From: Prosopocoilus inquinatus
Lineage: Eukaryota > Arthropoda > Insecta > Coleoptera > Lucanidae
DNA length: 64,000 nucleotides
Reading direction: 5' to 3'
NCBI GenBank assembly: GCA_036172665.1
Contig: JAYKNF010000013.1
Coordinates: forward strand, 248,001-312,000
The notes beneath the pieces are model-generated. The model was given only the letters and a program-made list of their open reading frames with translations, had not been told where the DNA came from and searched no databases. The first letter of the stretch is position 1, and every line of letters begins with the position of its first letter. Made by a program: the position numbers and the translations under genes. Shown here piece after piece: positions 56,201 to 64,000 of this stretch.

Positions 56201-59200
56201 TTCGGTTTGTTCCGTTGTATCAGGTCTTGTTGTTTCGGTTTCTTCCGTTGTCTTTGATTCTTCTGTAGTGGTTGGTTCAGATGCGTCCGTTGTTATTGTT
56301 TCTTCCTCTGTTCTTGACTTTTCTGTCGTCGTTGCTTCAGAGGATGCCGTTGTATCAGCTCTTGTTGTTTCGGTTTGTTCCGCTGTATCAGGTCTTGTTG
56401 TTTCGGTTTCTTCCGTTGTCTTTGATTCTTCTGTAGTGGTGGGTTCAGATGCGTCCGTTGTTATTGTTTCTTCCTCTGTTGTTGACTCTTCTGTCGTCGT
56501 TGCTTCAGAGGATGCCGTTGTATCAGCTCTTGTTGTTTCGGTTTGTTCCGTTGTATCAGGTCTTGTTGTTTCGGTTTCTTCCGTTGTCTTTGATTCTTCT
56601 GTAGTGGTGGGTTCAGATGCGTCCGTTGTTATTGTTTCTTCCTCTGTTGTTGACTCTTCTGTCGTCGTTGCTTCAGAGGATGCCGTTGTATCAGCTCTTG
56701 TTGTTTCGGTTTGTTCCGTTGTATCAGGTCTTGTTGTTTCGGTTTCTTCCGTTGTCTTTGATTCTTCTGTAGTGGTGGGTTCAGATGCGTCCGTTGTTAT
56801 TGTTTCTTCCTCTGTTGTTGACTCTTCTGTCGTCGTTGCTTCAGAGGATGCCGTTGTATCAGCTCTTGTTGTTTCGGTTTGTTCCGTTGTATCAGGTCTT
56901 GTTGTTTCGGTTTCTTCCGTTGTCTTTGATTCTTCTGTAGTGGTGGGTTCAGATGCGTCCGTTGTTATTGTTTCTTCCTCTGTTGTTGACTCTTCTGTCG
57001 TCGTTGCTTCAGAGGATGCCGTTGTATCAGCTCTTGTTGTTTCGGTTTGTTCCGTTGTATCAGGTCTTGTTGTTTCGGTTTCTTCCGTTGTCTTTGATTC
57101 TTCTGTAGTGGTGGGTTCAGATGCGTCCGTTGTTATTGTTTCTTCCTCTGTTGTTGACTCTTCTGTCGTCGTTGCTTCAGAGGATGCCGTTGTATCAGCT
57201 CTTGTTGTTTCGGTTTGTTCCGTTGTATCAGGTCTTGTTGTTTCGGTTTGTTCCGTTGTCTTTGATTCTTCTGTAGTGGTGGGTTCAGATGCGTCCGTTG
57301 TTATTGTTTCTTCCTCTGTTCTTGACTTTTCTGTCGTCGTTGCTTCAGAGGATGCCGTTGTATCAGCTCTTGTTGTTTCGGTTTGTTCCGCTGTATCAGG
57401 TCTTGTTGTTTCGGTTTCTTCCGCTGTCTTTGATTCTTCTGTAGTGGTGGGTTCAGATGCTTCCGTTGTTATTGTTTCTTCCTCTGTTGTTGACTCTTCT
57501 GTCGTCGTTGCTTCAGAGGATGCCGTTGTATCAGCTCTTGTTGTTTCGGTTTGTTCCGTTGTATCAGTTCTTGTTGTTTCGGTTTGTTCCGTTGTCTTTG
57601 ATTCTTCTGTAGTGTTGGGTTCAGATGCGTCCGTTGTTATTGTTTCTTCCTCTGTTCTTGACTTTTCTGTCGTCGTTGCTTCAGAGGATGCCGTTGTATC
57701 AGCTCTTGTTGTTTCGGTTTGTTCCGTTGTATCAGGTCTTGTTGTTTCGGTTTCTTCCGTTGTCTTTGATTCTTCTGTAGTGGTGGGTTCAGATGCGTCC
57801 GTTGTTATTGTTTCTTCCTCTGTTGTTGACTCTTCTGTCGTCGTTGCTTCAGAGGATGCCGTTGTATCAGCTCTTGTTGTTTCGGTTTGTTCCGTTGTAT
57901 CAGGTCTTGTTGTTTCGGTTTCTTCCGTTGTCTTTGATTCTTCTGTAGTGGTTGGTTCAGATGCGTCCGTTGTTATTGTTTCTTCCTCTGTTGTTGACTC
58001 TTCTGTCGTCGTTGCTTCAGAGGATGCCGTTGTATCAGCTCTTGTTATTTCGGTTTGTTCCGTTGTATCAGGTCTTGTTGTTTCATTTTCTTCCGTTGTC
58101 TTTGATTCTTCTGTAGTGGTGGGTTCAGATGCGTCCGTTGTTATTGTTTCTTCCTCTGTTGTTGACTCTTCTGTCGTCGTTGCTTCAGAGGATGCCGTTG
58201 TATCAGCTCTTGTTGTTTCGGTTTGTTCCGTTGTATCAGGTCTTGTTGTTTCGGTTTCTTCCGTTGTCTTTGATTCTTCTGTAGTGGTTGGTTCAGATGC
58301 GTCCGTTGTTATTGTTTCTTCCTCTGTTGTTGACTCTTCTGTCGTCGTTGCTTCAGAGGATGCCGTTGTATCAGCTCTTGTTGTTTCGGTTTGTTCCGTT
58401 GTATCAGGTCTTGTTGTTTCGGTTTCTTCCGTTGTCTTTGATTCTTCTGTAGTGGTGGGTTCAGATGCGTCCGTTGTTATTGTTTCTTCCTCTGTTGTTG
58501 ACTCTTCTGTCGTCGTTGCTTCAGAGGATGCCGTTGTATCAGCTCTTGTTGTTTCGGTTTGTTCCGTTGTATCAGGTCTTGTTGTTTCGGTTTCTTCCGT
58601 TGTCTTTGATTCTTCTGTAGTGGTGGGTTCAGATGCGTCCGTTGTTATTGTTTCTTCCTCTGTTGTTGACTTTTCTGTCGTCGTTGCTTCAGAGGATACC
58701 GTTGTATCAGTTCTTGTTGTTTCGGTTTGTTCCGTTGTATCAGTTCTTGTTGTTTCGGTTTGTTCCGTTGTCTTTGATTCTTCTGTAGTGGTGGGTTCAG
58801 ATGCGTCCGTTGTTATTGTTTCTTCCTCTGTTCTTGACTTTTCCGTCGTCGTTGCTTCAGAGGATGCCGTTGTATCAGCTCTTGTTGTTTCGGTTTGTTC
58901 CGTTGTATCAGGTCTTGTTGTTTCGGTTTCTTCCGTTGTCTTTGATTCTTCTGTAGTGGTGGGTTCAGATGCGTCCGTTGTTATTGTTTCTTTCTCTGTT
59001 GTTGACTCTTCTGTCGTCGTTGCTTCAGAGGATGCCGTTGTATCAGCTCTTGTTGTTTCGGTTTGTTCCATTGTATCAGTTCTTGTTGTTTCGGTTTGTT
59101 CCGTTGTCTTTGATTCTTCTGTAGTGGTGGGTTCAGATGCGTCCGTTGTTATTGTTTCTTCCTCTGTTCTTGACTTTTCTGTCGTCGTTGCTTCAGAGGA

Positions 59201-62200
59201 TGCCGTTGTATCAGTTCTTGTTGTTTCGGATTGTTCCGTTGTATCAGGTCTTGTTGTTTCGGTTTGTTCCGTTGTCTTTGATTCTTCTCTAGTGGTGGGT
59301 TCAGATGCGTCCGTTGTTATTGTTTCTTTCTCTGTTGTTGACTTTTCTGTCGTCGTTGCTTCAGAGGATGCCGTTGTATCAGCTCTTGTTGTTTCGGTTT
59401 GTTCCGTTGTATCAGGTCTTGTTGTTTCGGTTTGTTCCGTTGTCTTTGATTCTTCTGTAGTGGTGGGTTCAGATGCGTCCGTTGTTATTGTTTCTTCCTC
59501 TGTTGTTGACTTATCTGTCGTCGTTGCTTCAGAGGATGCCGTTGTATCAGCTCTTGTTGTTTCGGTTTGTTCCGTTGTATCAGCTCTTGTTGTTTCGGTT
59601 TGTTCCGTTGTCTGTGATTCTTCTGTAGTGGTGGGTCCAGATGCGTCCGTTGTTATTGTTTCTTCCTCTGTTCTTGACTTTTCTGTCGTCGTTGCTTCAG
59701 AGGATGCCGTTGTATCAGCACTTGTTGTTTCGGTTTGTTCCGTTGTCTTTGATTCTTCTGTAGTGGTGGGTTCAGATGCGTCCGTTGTTATTGTTTCTTC
59801 CTCTGTTCTTGACTTTTCTGTCGTCGTTGCTTCAGAGGATGCCGTTGTATCAGCTCTTGTTGTTTCGGTTTGTTCCGCTGTATCAGGTCTTGTTGTTTCG
59901 GATTCTTCCGCTGTCTTTGATTCTTCTGTAGTGGTGGGTTCAGATGCTTCCGTTGTTATTGTTTCTTCCTCTGTTGTTGACTCTTCTGTCGTCGTTGCTT
60001 CAGAGGATGCCGTTGTATCAGCTCTTGTTGTTTCGGTTTGTTCCGTTGTATCAGTTCTTGTTGTTTCGGTTTGTTCCGTTGTCTTTGATTCTTCTGTAGT
60101 GTTGGGTTCAGATGCGTCCGTTGTTATTGTTTCTTCCTCTGTTCTTGACTTTTCTGTCGTCGTTGCTTCAGAGGATGCCGTTGTATCAGCTCTTGTTGTT
60201 TCGGTTTGTTCCGTTGTATCAGGTCTTGTTGTTTCGGTTTCTTCCGTTGTCTTTGATTCTTCTGTAGTGGTGGGTTCAGATGCGTCCGTTGTTATTGTTT
60301 CTTCCTCTGTTGTTGACTTATCTGTCGTCGTTGCTTCAGAGGATGCCGTTGTATCAGCTCTTGTTGTTTCGGTTTGTTCCGTTGTATCAGGTCTTGTTGT
60401 TTCGGTTTCTTCCGTTGTCTTTGATTCTTCTGTAGTGGTGGGTTCAGATGCGTCCGTTGTTATTGTTTCTTCCTCTGTTGTTGACTCTTCTGTCGTCGTT
60501 GCTTCAGAGGATGCCGTTGTATCAGCTCTTGTTGTTTCGGTTTGTTCCGTTGTGTCAGGTCTTGTTGTTTCGGTTTCTTCCGTTGTCTTTGATTCTTCTG
60601 TAGTGGTGGGTTCAGATGCGGCCGTTGTTATTGTTTCTTCCTCTGTTGTTGACTCTTTTGTCGTCGTTGCTTCAGAGGATGCCGTTGTATCAGCTCTTGT
60701 TGTTTCGGTTTGTTCCGTTGTATCAGGTCTTGTTGTTTCGGTTTCTTCCGTTGTCTTTGATTCTTCTGTAGTGGTGGGTTCAGATGCGTCCGTTGTTATT
60801 GTTTCTTCCTCTGTTGTTGACTCTTCTGTCGTCGTTGCTTCAGAGGATGCCGTTGTATCAGCTCTTGTTGTTTCGGTTTGTTCCGTTGTATCAGGTCTTG
60901 TTGTTTCGGTTTCTTCCGTTGTCTTTGATTCTTCTGTAGTGGTTGGTTCAGATGCGTCCGTTGTTATTGTTTCTTCCTCTGTTGTTGACTCTTCTGTCGT
61001 CGTTGCTTCAGAGGATGCCGTTGTATCAGCTCTTGTTGTTTCGGTTTGTTCCGTTGTATCAGGTCTTGTTGTTTCGGTTTCTTTCGTTGTCTTTGATTCT
61101 TCTGTAGTGGTGGGTTCAGATGCGTCCGTTGTTATTGTTTCTTCCTCTGTTGTTGACTCTTCTGTCGTCGTTGCTTCAGAGGATGCCGTTGTATCAGCTC
61201 TTGTTGTTTCGGTTTGTTCCGTTGTATCAGGTCTTGTTGTTTCGGTTTCTTCCGTTGTCTTTGATTCTTCTGTAGTGGTGGGTTCAGATGCGTCCGTTGT
61301 TATTGTTTCTTCCTCTGTTGTTGACTCTTCTGTCGTCGTTGCTTCAGAGGATGCCGTTGTATCAGCTCTTGTTGTTTCGGTTTGTTCCGTTGTATCAGGT
61401 CTTGTTGTTTCGGTTTCTTCCGTTGTCTTTGATTCTTCTGTAGTGGTGGGTTCAGATGCGTCCGTTGTTATTGTCTCTTCCTCTGTTGTTGACTCTTCTG
61501 TCGTCGTTGCTTCAGAGGATGCCGTTGTATCAGCTCTTGTTGTTTCGGTTTGTTCCGTTGTCTTTGATTCTTCTGTAGTGGTGGGTTCAGATGCGTCCGT
61601 TGTTATTGTTTCTTCCTCTGTTCTTGACTTTTCTGTCGTCGTTGCTTCAGAGGATGCCGTTGTATCAGCTCTTGTTGTTTCGGTTTGTTCCGTTGTATCA
61701 GGTCTTGTTGTTTCGGTTTCTTCCGTTGTCTTTGATTCTTCTGTAGTGGTGGGTTCAGATGCGTCCGTTGTTATTGTTTCTTCCTCTGTTCTTGACTTTT
61801 CTGTCGTCGTTGCTTCAGAGGATGCCGTTGTATCAGCTCTTGTTGTTTCGGTTTGTTCCGTTGTATCAGGTCTTGTTGTTTCGGTTTCTTCCGTTGTCTT
61901 TGATTCTTCTGTAGTGGTGGGTTCAGATGCGTCCGTTGTTATTGTCTCTTCCTCTGTTGTTGACTCTTCTGTCGTCGTTGCTTCAGAGGATGCCGTTGTA
62001 TCAGCTCTTGTTGTTTCGGTTTGTTCCGTTGTCTTTGATTCTTCTGTAGTGTTGGGTTCAGATGCGTCCGTTGTTATTGTTTCTTCCTCTGTTCTTGACT
62101 TTTCTGTCGTCGTTGCTTCAGAGGATGCCGTTGTATCAGCTCTTGTTGTTTCGGTTTGTTCCGTTGTATCAGGTCTTGTTGTTTCGGTTTCTTCCGTTGT

Positions 62201-64000
62201 CTTTGATTCTTCTGTAGTGGTGGGTTCAGATGCGTCCGTTGTTATTGTTTCTTCCTCTGTTGTTGACTTATCTGTCGTCGTTGCTTCAGAGGATGCCGTT
62301 GTATCAGCTCTTGTTGTTTCGGTTTGTTCCGTTGTATCAGTTCTTGTTGTTTCGGTTTGTTCCGTTGTCTTTGATTCTTCTGTAGTGTTGGGTTCAGATG
62401 CGTCCGTTGTTATTGTTTCTTCCTCTGTTCTTGACTTTTCTGTCGTCGTTGCTTCAGAGGATGCCGTTGTATCAGCTCTTGTTGTTTCGGTTTGTTCCGT
62501 TGTATCAGGTCTTGTTGTTTCGGTTTCTTCCGTTGTCTTTGATTCTTCTGTAGTGGTGGGTTCAGATGCGTCCGTTGTTATTGTTTCTTCCTCTGTTGTT
62601 GACTTATCTGTCGTCGTTGCTTCAGAGGATGCCGTTGTATCAGCTCTTGTTGTTTCGGTTTGTTCCGTTGTATCAGGTCTTGTTGTTTCGGTTTCTTCCG
62701 TTGTCTTTGATTCTTCTGTAGTGGTGGGTTCAGATGCGTCCGTTGTTATTGTTTCTTCCTCTGTTGTTGACTCTTCTGTCGTCGTTGCTTCAGAGGATGC
62801 CGTTGTATCAGCTCTTGTTGTTTCGGTTTGTTCCGTTATATCAGGTCTTGTTGTTTCGGTTTCTTCCGTTGTCTTTGATTCTTCTGTAGTGGTTGGTTCA
62901 GATGCGTCCGTTGTTATTGTTTCTTCCTCTGTTGTTGACTCTTCTGTCGTCGTTGCTTCAGAGGATGCCGTTGTATCAGCTCTTGTTGTTTCGGTTTGTT
63001 CCGTTGTATCAGGTCTTGTTGTTTCGGTTTCTTCCGTTGTCTTTGATTCTTCTGTAGTGGTGGGTTCAGATGCGTCCGTTGTTATTGTTTCTTCCTCTGT
63101 TGTTGACTCTTCTGTCGTCGTTGCTTCAGAGGATGCCGTTGTATCAGCTCTTGTTGTTTCGGTTTGTTCCGTTGTATCAGGTCTTGTTGTTTCGGTTTCT
63201 TCCGTTGTCTTTGATTCTTCTGTAGTGGTGGGTTCAGATGCGTCCGTTGTTATTGTTTCTTCCTCTGTTGTTGACTCTTCTGTCGTCGTTGCTTCAGAGG
63301 ATGCCGTTGTATCAGCTCTTGTTGTTTCGGTTTGTTCCGTTGTATCAGGTCTTGTTGTTTCGGTTTCTTCCGTTGTCTTTGATTCTTCTGTAGTGGTGGG
63401 TTCAGATGCGTCCGTTGTTATTGTCTCTTCCTCTGTTGTTGACTCTTCTGTCGTCGTTGCTTCAGAGGATGCCGTTGTATCAGCTCTTGTTGTTTCGGTT
63501 TGTTCCGTTGTCTTTGATTCTTCTGTAGTGGTGGGTTCAGATGCGTCCGTTGTTATTGTTTCTTCCTCTGTTCTTGACTTTTCTGTCGTCGTTGCTTCAG
63601 AGGATGCCGTTTTATCAGCTCTTGTTGTTTCGGTTTGTTCCGTTGTATCAGGTCTTGTTGTTTCGGTTTCTTCCGTTGTCTTTGATTCTTCTGTAGTGGT
63701 GGGTTCAGATGCGTCCGTTGTTATTGTTTCTTCCTCTGTTCTTGACTTTTCTGTCGTCGTTGCTTCAGAGGATGCCGTTGTATCAGCTCTTGTTGTTTCG
63801 GTTTGTTCCGTTGTATCAGGTCTTGTTGTTTCGGTTTCTTCCGTTGTCTTTGATTCTTCTGTAGTGGTGGGTTCAGATGCGTCCGTTGTTATTGTCTCTT
63901 CCTCTGTTGTTGACTCTTCTGTCGTCGTTGCTTCAGAGGATGCCGTTGTATCAGCTCTTGTTGTTTCGGTTTGTTCCGTTGTCTTTGATTCTTCTGTAGT
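50246..64000 (-). CDS. Giant mucin-like protein with two C-terminal chitin-binding domains (5' incomplete)
   Basis: The frame is open from the window edge to the stop at 50246, at least ~4,585 codons. The Met at 59071 is simply a Met inside a repeat and not the start. Most of it is a 56-residue unit (23 Thr, 14 Glu, no Cys) containing TETTRPDTTEQTETTRADTT, ASSEATTTEEST and DASEPTTTEESKTTE. Units become diverged over the last ~200 residues. Two peritrophin-A/CBM14 domains follow, at 50758-50591 and 50446-50279, each with six Cys in the usual spacing and motifs DCRRFYKC / DCTKFFKC and HFNPVLQICDWPE. A Ser/Thr linker separates them. Expected role: a secreted, heavily O-glycosylated, acidic protein anchored to chitin in the peritrophic matrix, cuticle or another extracellular lining. 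Signal peptide and start lie outside the window. Confidence 0.9.
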   Translation of the reverse strand, partial: TTEESKTTEQTETTRADTTASSEATTTEESTTEEETITTDASEPTTTEESKTTEETETTRPDTTEQTETTRADTTASSEATTTEKSRTEEETITTDASEPTTTEESKTTEETETTRPDTTEQTETTRADKTASSEATTTEKSRTEEETITTDASEPTTTEESKTTEQTETTRADTTASSEATTTEESTTEEETITTDASEPTTTEESKTTEETETTRPDTTEQTETTRADTTASSEATTTEESTTEEETITTDASEPTTTEESKTTEETETTRPDTTEQTETTRADTTASSEATTTEESTTEEETITTDASEPTTTEESKTTEETETTRPDTTEQTETTRADTTASSEATTTEESTTEEETITTDASEPTTTEESKTTEETETTRPDITEQTETTRADTTASSEATTTEESTTEEETITTDASEPTTTEESKTTEETETTRPDTTEQTETTRADTTASSEATTTDKSTTEEETITTDASEPTTTEESKTTEETETTRPDTTEQTETTRADTTASSEATTTEKSRTEEETITTDASEPNTTEESKTTEQTETTRTDTTEQTETTRADTTASSEATTTDKSTTEEETITTDASEPTTTEESKTTEETETTRPDTTEQTETTRADTTASSEATTTEKSRTEEETITTDASEPNTTEESKTTEQTETTRADTTASSEATTTEESTTEEETITTDASEPTTTEESKTTEETETTRPDTTEQTETTRADTTASSEATTTEKSRTEEETITTDASEPTTTEESKTTEETETTRPDTTEQTETTRADTTASSEATTTEKSRTEEETITTDASEPTTTEESKTTEQTETTRADTTASSEATTTEESTTEEETITTDASEPTTTEESKTTEETETTRPDTTEQTETTRADTTASSEATTTEESTTEEETITTDASEPTTTEESKTTEETETTRPDTTEQTETTRADTTASSEATTTEESTTEEETITTDASEPTTTEESKTTKETETTRPDTTEQTETTRADTTASSEATTTEESTTEEETITTDASEPTTTEESKTTEETETTRPDTTEQTETTRADTTASSEATTTEESTTEEETITTDASEPTTTEESKTTEETETTRPDTTEQTETTRADTTASSEATTTKESTTEEETITTAASEPTTTEESKTTEETETTRPDTTEQTETTRADTTASSEATTTEESTTEEETITTDASEPTTTEESKTTEETETTRPDTTEQTETTRADTTASSEATTTDKSTTEEETITTDASEPTTTEESKTTEETETTRPDTTEQTETTRADTTASSEATTTEKSRTEEETITTDASEPNTTEESKTTEQTETTRTDTTEQTETTRADTTASSEATTTEESTTEEETITTEASEPTTTEESKTAEESETTRPDTAEQTETTRADTTASSEATTTEKSRTEEETITTDASEPTTTEESKTTEQTETTSADTTASSEATTTEKSRTEEETITTDASGPTTTEESQTTEQTETTRADTTEQTETTRADTTASSEATTTDKSTTEEETITTDASEPTTTEESKTTEQTETTRPDTTEQTETTRADTTASSEATTTEKSTTEKETITTDASEPTTREESKTTEQTETTRPDTTEQSETTRTDTTASSEATTTEKSRTEEETITTDASEPTTTEESKTTEQTETTRTDTMEQTETTRADTTASSEATTTEESTTEKETITTDASEPTTTEESKTTEETETTRPDTTEQTETTRADTTASSEATTTEKSRTEEETITTDASEPTTTEESKTTEQTETTRTDTTEQTETTRTDTTVSSEATTTEKSTTEEETITTDASEPTTTEESKTTEETETTRPDTTEQTETTRADTTASSEATTTEESTTEEETITTDASEPTTTEESKTTEETETTRPDTTEQTETTRADTTASSEATTTEESTTEEETITTDASEPTTTEESKTTEETETTRPDTTEQTETTRADTTASSEATTTEESTTEEETITTDASEPTTTEESKTTEENETTRPDTTEQTEITRADTTASSEATTTEESTTEEETITTDASEPTTTEESKTTEETETTRPDTTEQTETTRADTTASSEATTTEESTTEEETITTDASEPTTTEESKTTEETETTRPDTTEQTETTRADTTASSEATTTEKSRTEEETITTDASEPNTTEESKTTEQTETTRTDTTEQTETTRADTTASSEATTTEESTTEEETITTEASEPTTTEESKTAEETETTRPDTAEQTETTRADTTASSEATTTEKSRTEEETITTDASEPTTTEESKTTEQTETTRPDTTEQTETTRADTTASSEATTTEESTTEEETITTDASEPTTTEESKTTEETETTRPDTTEQTETTRADTTASSEATTTEESTTEEETITTDASEPTTTEESKTTEETETTRPDTTEQTETTRADTTASSEATTTEESTTEEETITTDASEPTTTEESKTTEETETTRPDTTEQTETTRADTTASSEATTTEESTTEEETITTDASEPTTTEESKTTEETETTRPDTTEQTETTRADTTASSEATTTEESTTEEETITTDASEPTTTEESKTTEETETTRPDTAEQTETTRADTTASSEATTTEKSRTEEETITTDASEPTTTEESKTTEETETTRPDTTEQTETTRADTTASSEATTTEESTTEEETITTDASEPTTTEESKTTEETETTRPDTAEQTETTRADTTASSEATTTEKSRTEEETITTDASEPTTTEESKTAEETETTRPDTAEQTETTRADTTASSEATTTEKSRTEEETITTDASEPTTTEESKTTEETETTRPDTTEQTETTRADTTASSEATTTEESTTEEETITTDASEPTTTEESKTTEETETTRPDTTEQTETTRADTTASSEATTTEESTTEEETITTDASEPTTTEESKTTEETETTRPDTTEQTETTRADTTASSEATTTEESTTEEETITTDASEPTTTEESKTTEETETTRPDTTEQTETTRADTTASSEATTTEESTTEEETITTDASEPTTTEESKTTEETETTRPDTTEQTETTRADTTASSEATTTEESTTEEETITTDASEPTTTEESKTTEETETTRPDTTEQTETTRADTTASSEATTTEESTTEEETITTDASEPTTTEESKTTEENETTRADTTASSEATTTEKSRTEEETITTDASGPTTTEESQTTEQTETTRADTTEQTETTRADTTASSEATTTDKSTTEEETITTDASEPTTTEESKTTEQTETTRPDTTEQTETTRADTTASSEATTTEKSTTEKETITTDASEPTTREESKTTEQTETTRPDTTEQSETTRTDTTASSEATTTEKSRTEEETITTDASEPTTTEESKTTEQTETTRTDTMEQTETTRADTTASSEATTTEESTTEKETITTDASEPTTTEESKTTEQTETTRPDTTEQTETTRADTTASSEATTTEKSRTEEETITTDASEPTTTEESKTTEQTETTRTDTTEQTETTRTDTTVSSEATTTEKSTTEEETITTDASEPNTTEESKTTEQTETTRTDTTEQTETTRADTTASSEATTTEKSRTEEETITTEASEPTTTEESQTTEQTETTRADTMASSEATTTEKSTTEKETITTDASEPTTAEESKTTEQTETTRTDTTEQTETTRADTTASSEATTTEKSRTEEETITTDASEPTTTEESQTMEQTETTRADTTEQTETTRADTTASSEARTTEKSTTEKETITTDASEPITTEESKTTEQTETTRTDTTEQTETTRADTTASSESTTTENSTIEKETITTDASEPTTTEESKTTEQTETTRTDTTEQTETTRADTTASSEATTTEESTTEEETITTDASEPTTTEESKTTDETETTRPDTTEQTETTRADTTASSEATTTEKSRTEEETITTDASEPNTTEESKTTEQTETTRPDTTEQTETTRADTTASSEATTTEKSTTEKETITTDASEPTTTEESKTTELTETTRPDTTEQTETTRADTTASSEATTTEKSRTEEETITTDASEPNTTEDSKTTEQTETTRTDTTEQTETTRADTTASSEATTTEESTTEEETITTDASEPTTTEESKTTEETETTRPDTTEQTETTRADTTASSEATTTEESTTEEETITTDASEPTTTKESKTTEETETTRTDTTEQTETTRADTTASSEATTTEESTTEEETITTGASEPTTTEESKTTEQTETTRTDTTPSSEATTTENSTAEEETITTDASEPTTTEASMTTEQTETTRTDTTASSEATTTEQSTTEEETITTEASEATTTEEPKSTAQTEATKPTEATASSEATTTEKSTTEEVARTTGASEPTITEESKTTEQTKTTKSTETAASSEATPIGNSTTEEETATEASEPTTTEVSRTTEDAETTKLTETTASSGATTTRKSTTEEEAKATEISETTTTEVSKPTEQTKLTDTTVSSEATTVEESTTEQPRTTESFETSSIEGSTPTKPSTTESDDEDPNSECVLLSGEYVDFVPHETDCRRFYKCSLGELTLFNCSAGLHFNPVLQICDWPEDAGCKLRTSSTEPSTISSSSIYPDTTVTESTSPQTPPSSSSTTESDSNGTNRECPFVDGKYVVYVPHESDCTKFFKCDWGKLVLFSCPSELHFNPVLYVCDWPENAGCDNQNLSHLSI
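50279..50446 (-). other. Chitin-binding domain 2 (peritrophin-A, CBM14)
   Basis: Six Cys: EC, DC, KC, SC, VC, GC, with aromatic residues in YVVYVPHESDCTKFFKC and the closing HFNPVLYVCDWPENAGC. It lies 13 codons before the end of the protein. All six Cys are intact. Confidence 0.92.
50591..50758 (-). other. Chitin-binding domain 1 (peritrophin-A, CBM14)
   Basis: Six Cys: EC, DC, KC, NC, IC, GC, with YVDFVPHETDCRRFYKC and HFNPVLQICDWPEDAGC. Very similar to domain 2, so probably a tandem duplication within the gene. Confidence 0.92.
51480..64000. repeat. 168-bp coding tandem repeat array
   Basis: About 70-75 units of 168 bp (56 codons). Some are shortened by 30 bp, i.e. loss of the TETTRPDTT-type segment, always in multiples of three. 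Units differ mostly by a few variants (ACG/ACC spelling, E/K, T/R, P/T/A), which recur in blocks and mark higher-order units. Confidence 0.92.
60061..63960. repeat. Two tandem 1,950-bp higher-order units
   Basis: Variant markers repeat at an exact offset of 1,950 bp: GACTTATCTG at 60316 and 62266, GGTTGGTTCA at 60941 and 62891, ATTGTCTCTT at 61461 region and 63411 region, and the shortened unit at 61551 and 63501. A third unit begins at 63961 at the window edge. A few differences (e.g. 60618, 63611) separate them. Confidence 0.8.

Overview
This window looks like AT-rich arthropod, most likely insect, nuclear DNA. It carries mariner/Tc1, hAT, BEL/Pao, Penelope-like and non-LTR elements plus a tRNA-derived SINE. 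The one clear host gene encodes a mucin-like protein with two peritrophin-A (CBM14) chitin-binding domains. I cannot name the order or species. No functional rRNA or tRNA gene and no CRISPR array was seen.

Layout. 1-8.5 kb: foldback repeats and MITEs, ending in a TA-flanked long-TIR element (4383-8478) with a 3.4-kb unclassified element nested in it (4646-8017). 9.8-16 kb: a broken Tc1 transposase, a broken non-LTR ORF1, a 1.94-kb DD41D mariner-like element with ~350-bp TIRs, a SINE, and two BEL/Pao fragments on opposite strands. 16-20.3 kb: a ~4-kb block that appears to split a BEL/Pao reverse transcriptase and itself holds a TA-flanked element with ~385-bp TIRs. 20.7-27.8 kb: a second SINE copy with a 51-bp perfect palindrome, a mariner remnant, nested MITEs, and the second copy of the 1.14-kb repeat that opens the window. 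27.9-30.2 kb: a second DD41D element whose first catalytic Asp is Gly. 30.5-32.6 kb: another long-TIR element with a nested MITE.

32,771-41,236 is the most unusual object: an 8.47-kb TA-flanked element with ~1.75-1.85-kb terminal inverted repeats around one large minus-strand gene (about 1,550 codons, three inferred exons). The product has Cys/His metal-binding motifs at its N-terminus, an EAD...DTD...GCD acidic pattern like FEN1/XPG (PIN-like) nucleases, and a Cys-rich tail. The tail exon lies inside the left TIR and its last codons are repeated in the right TIR. I cannot assign it to a transposon superfamily.

41.3-50.2 kb: a 5'-truncated Penelope-like element (RT end plus GIY-YIG nuclease) whose stop codon overlaps a hammerhead-ribozyme-like motif, two hAT-type elements with 8-bp target duplications, a DD34D mariner with nonsense mutations, and a decayed Tc1-like element. 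Hammerhead-like motifs occur at five places; the best, at 26,096-26,140 (minus), has all core elements and three paired stems.

50,246-64,000: the 3' part of a giant minus-strand gene that runs off the window. At least ~4,585 residues are open, mostly a 56-residue Thr/Glu repeat (168 bp) organised in higher-order units, ending in two chitin-binding domains. It is probably a secreted matrix or gut-lining mucin.
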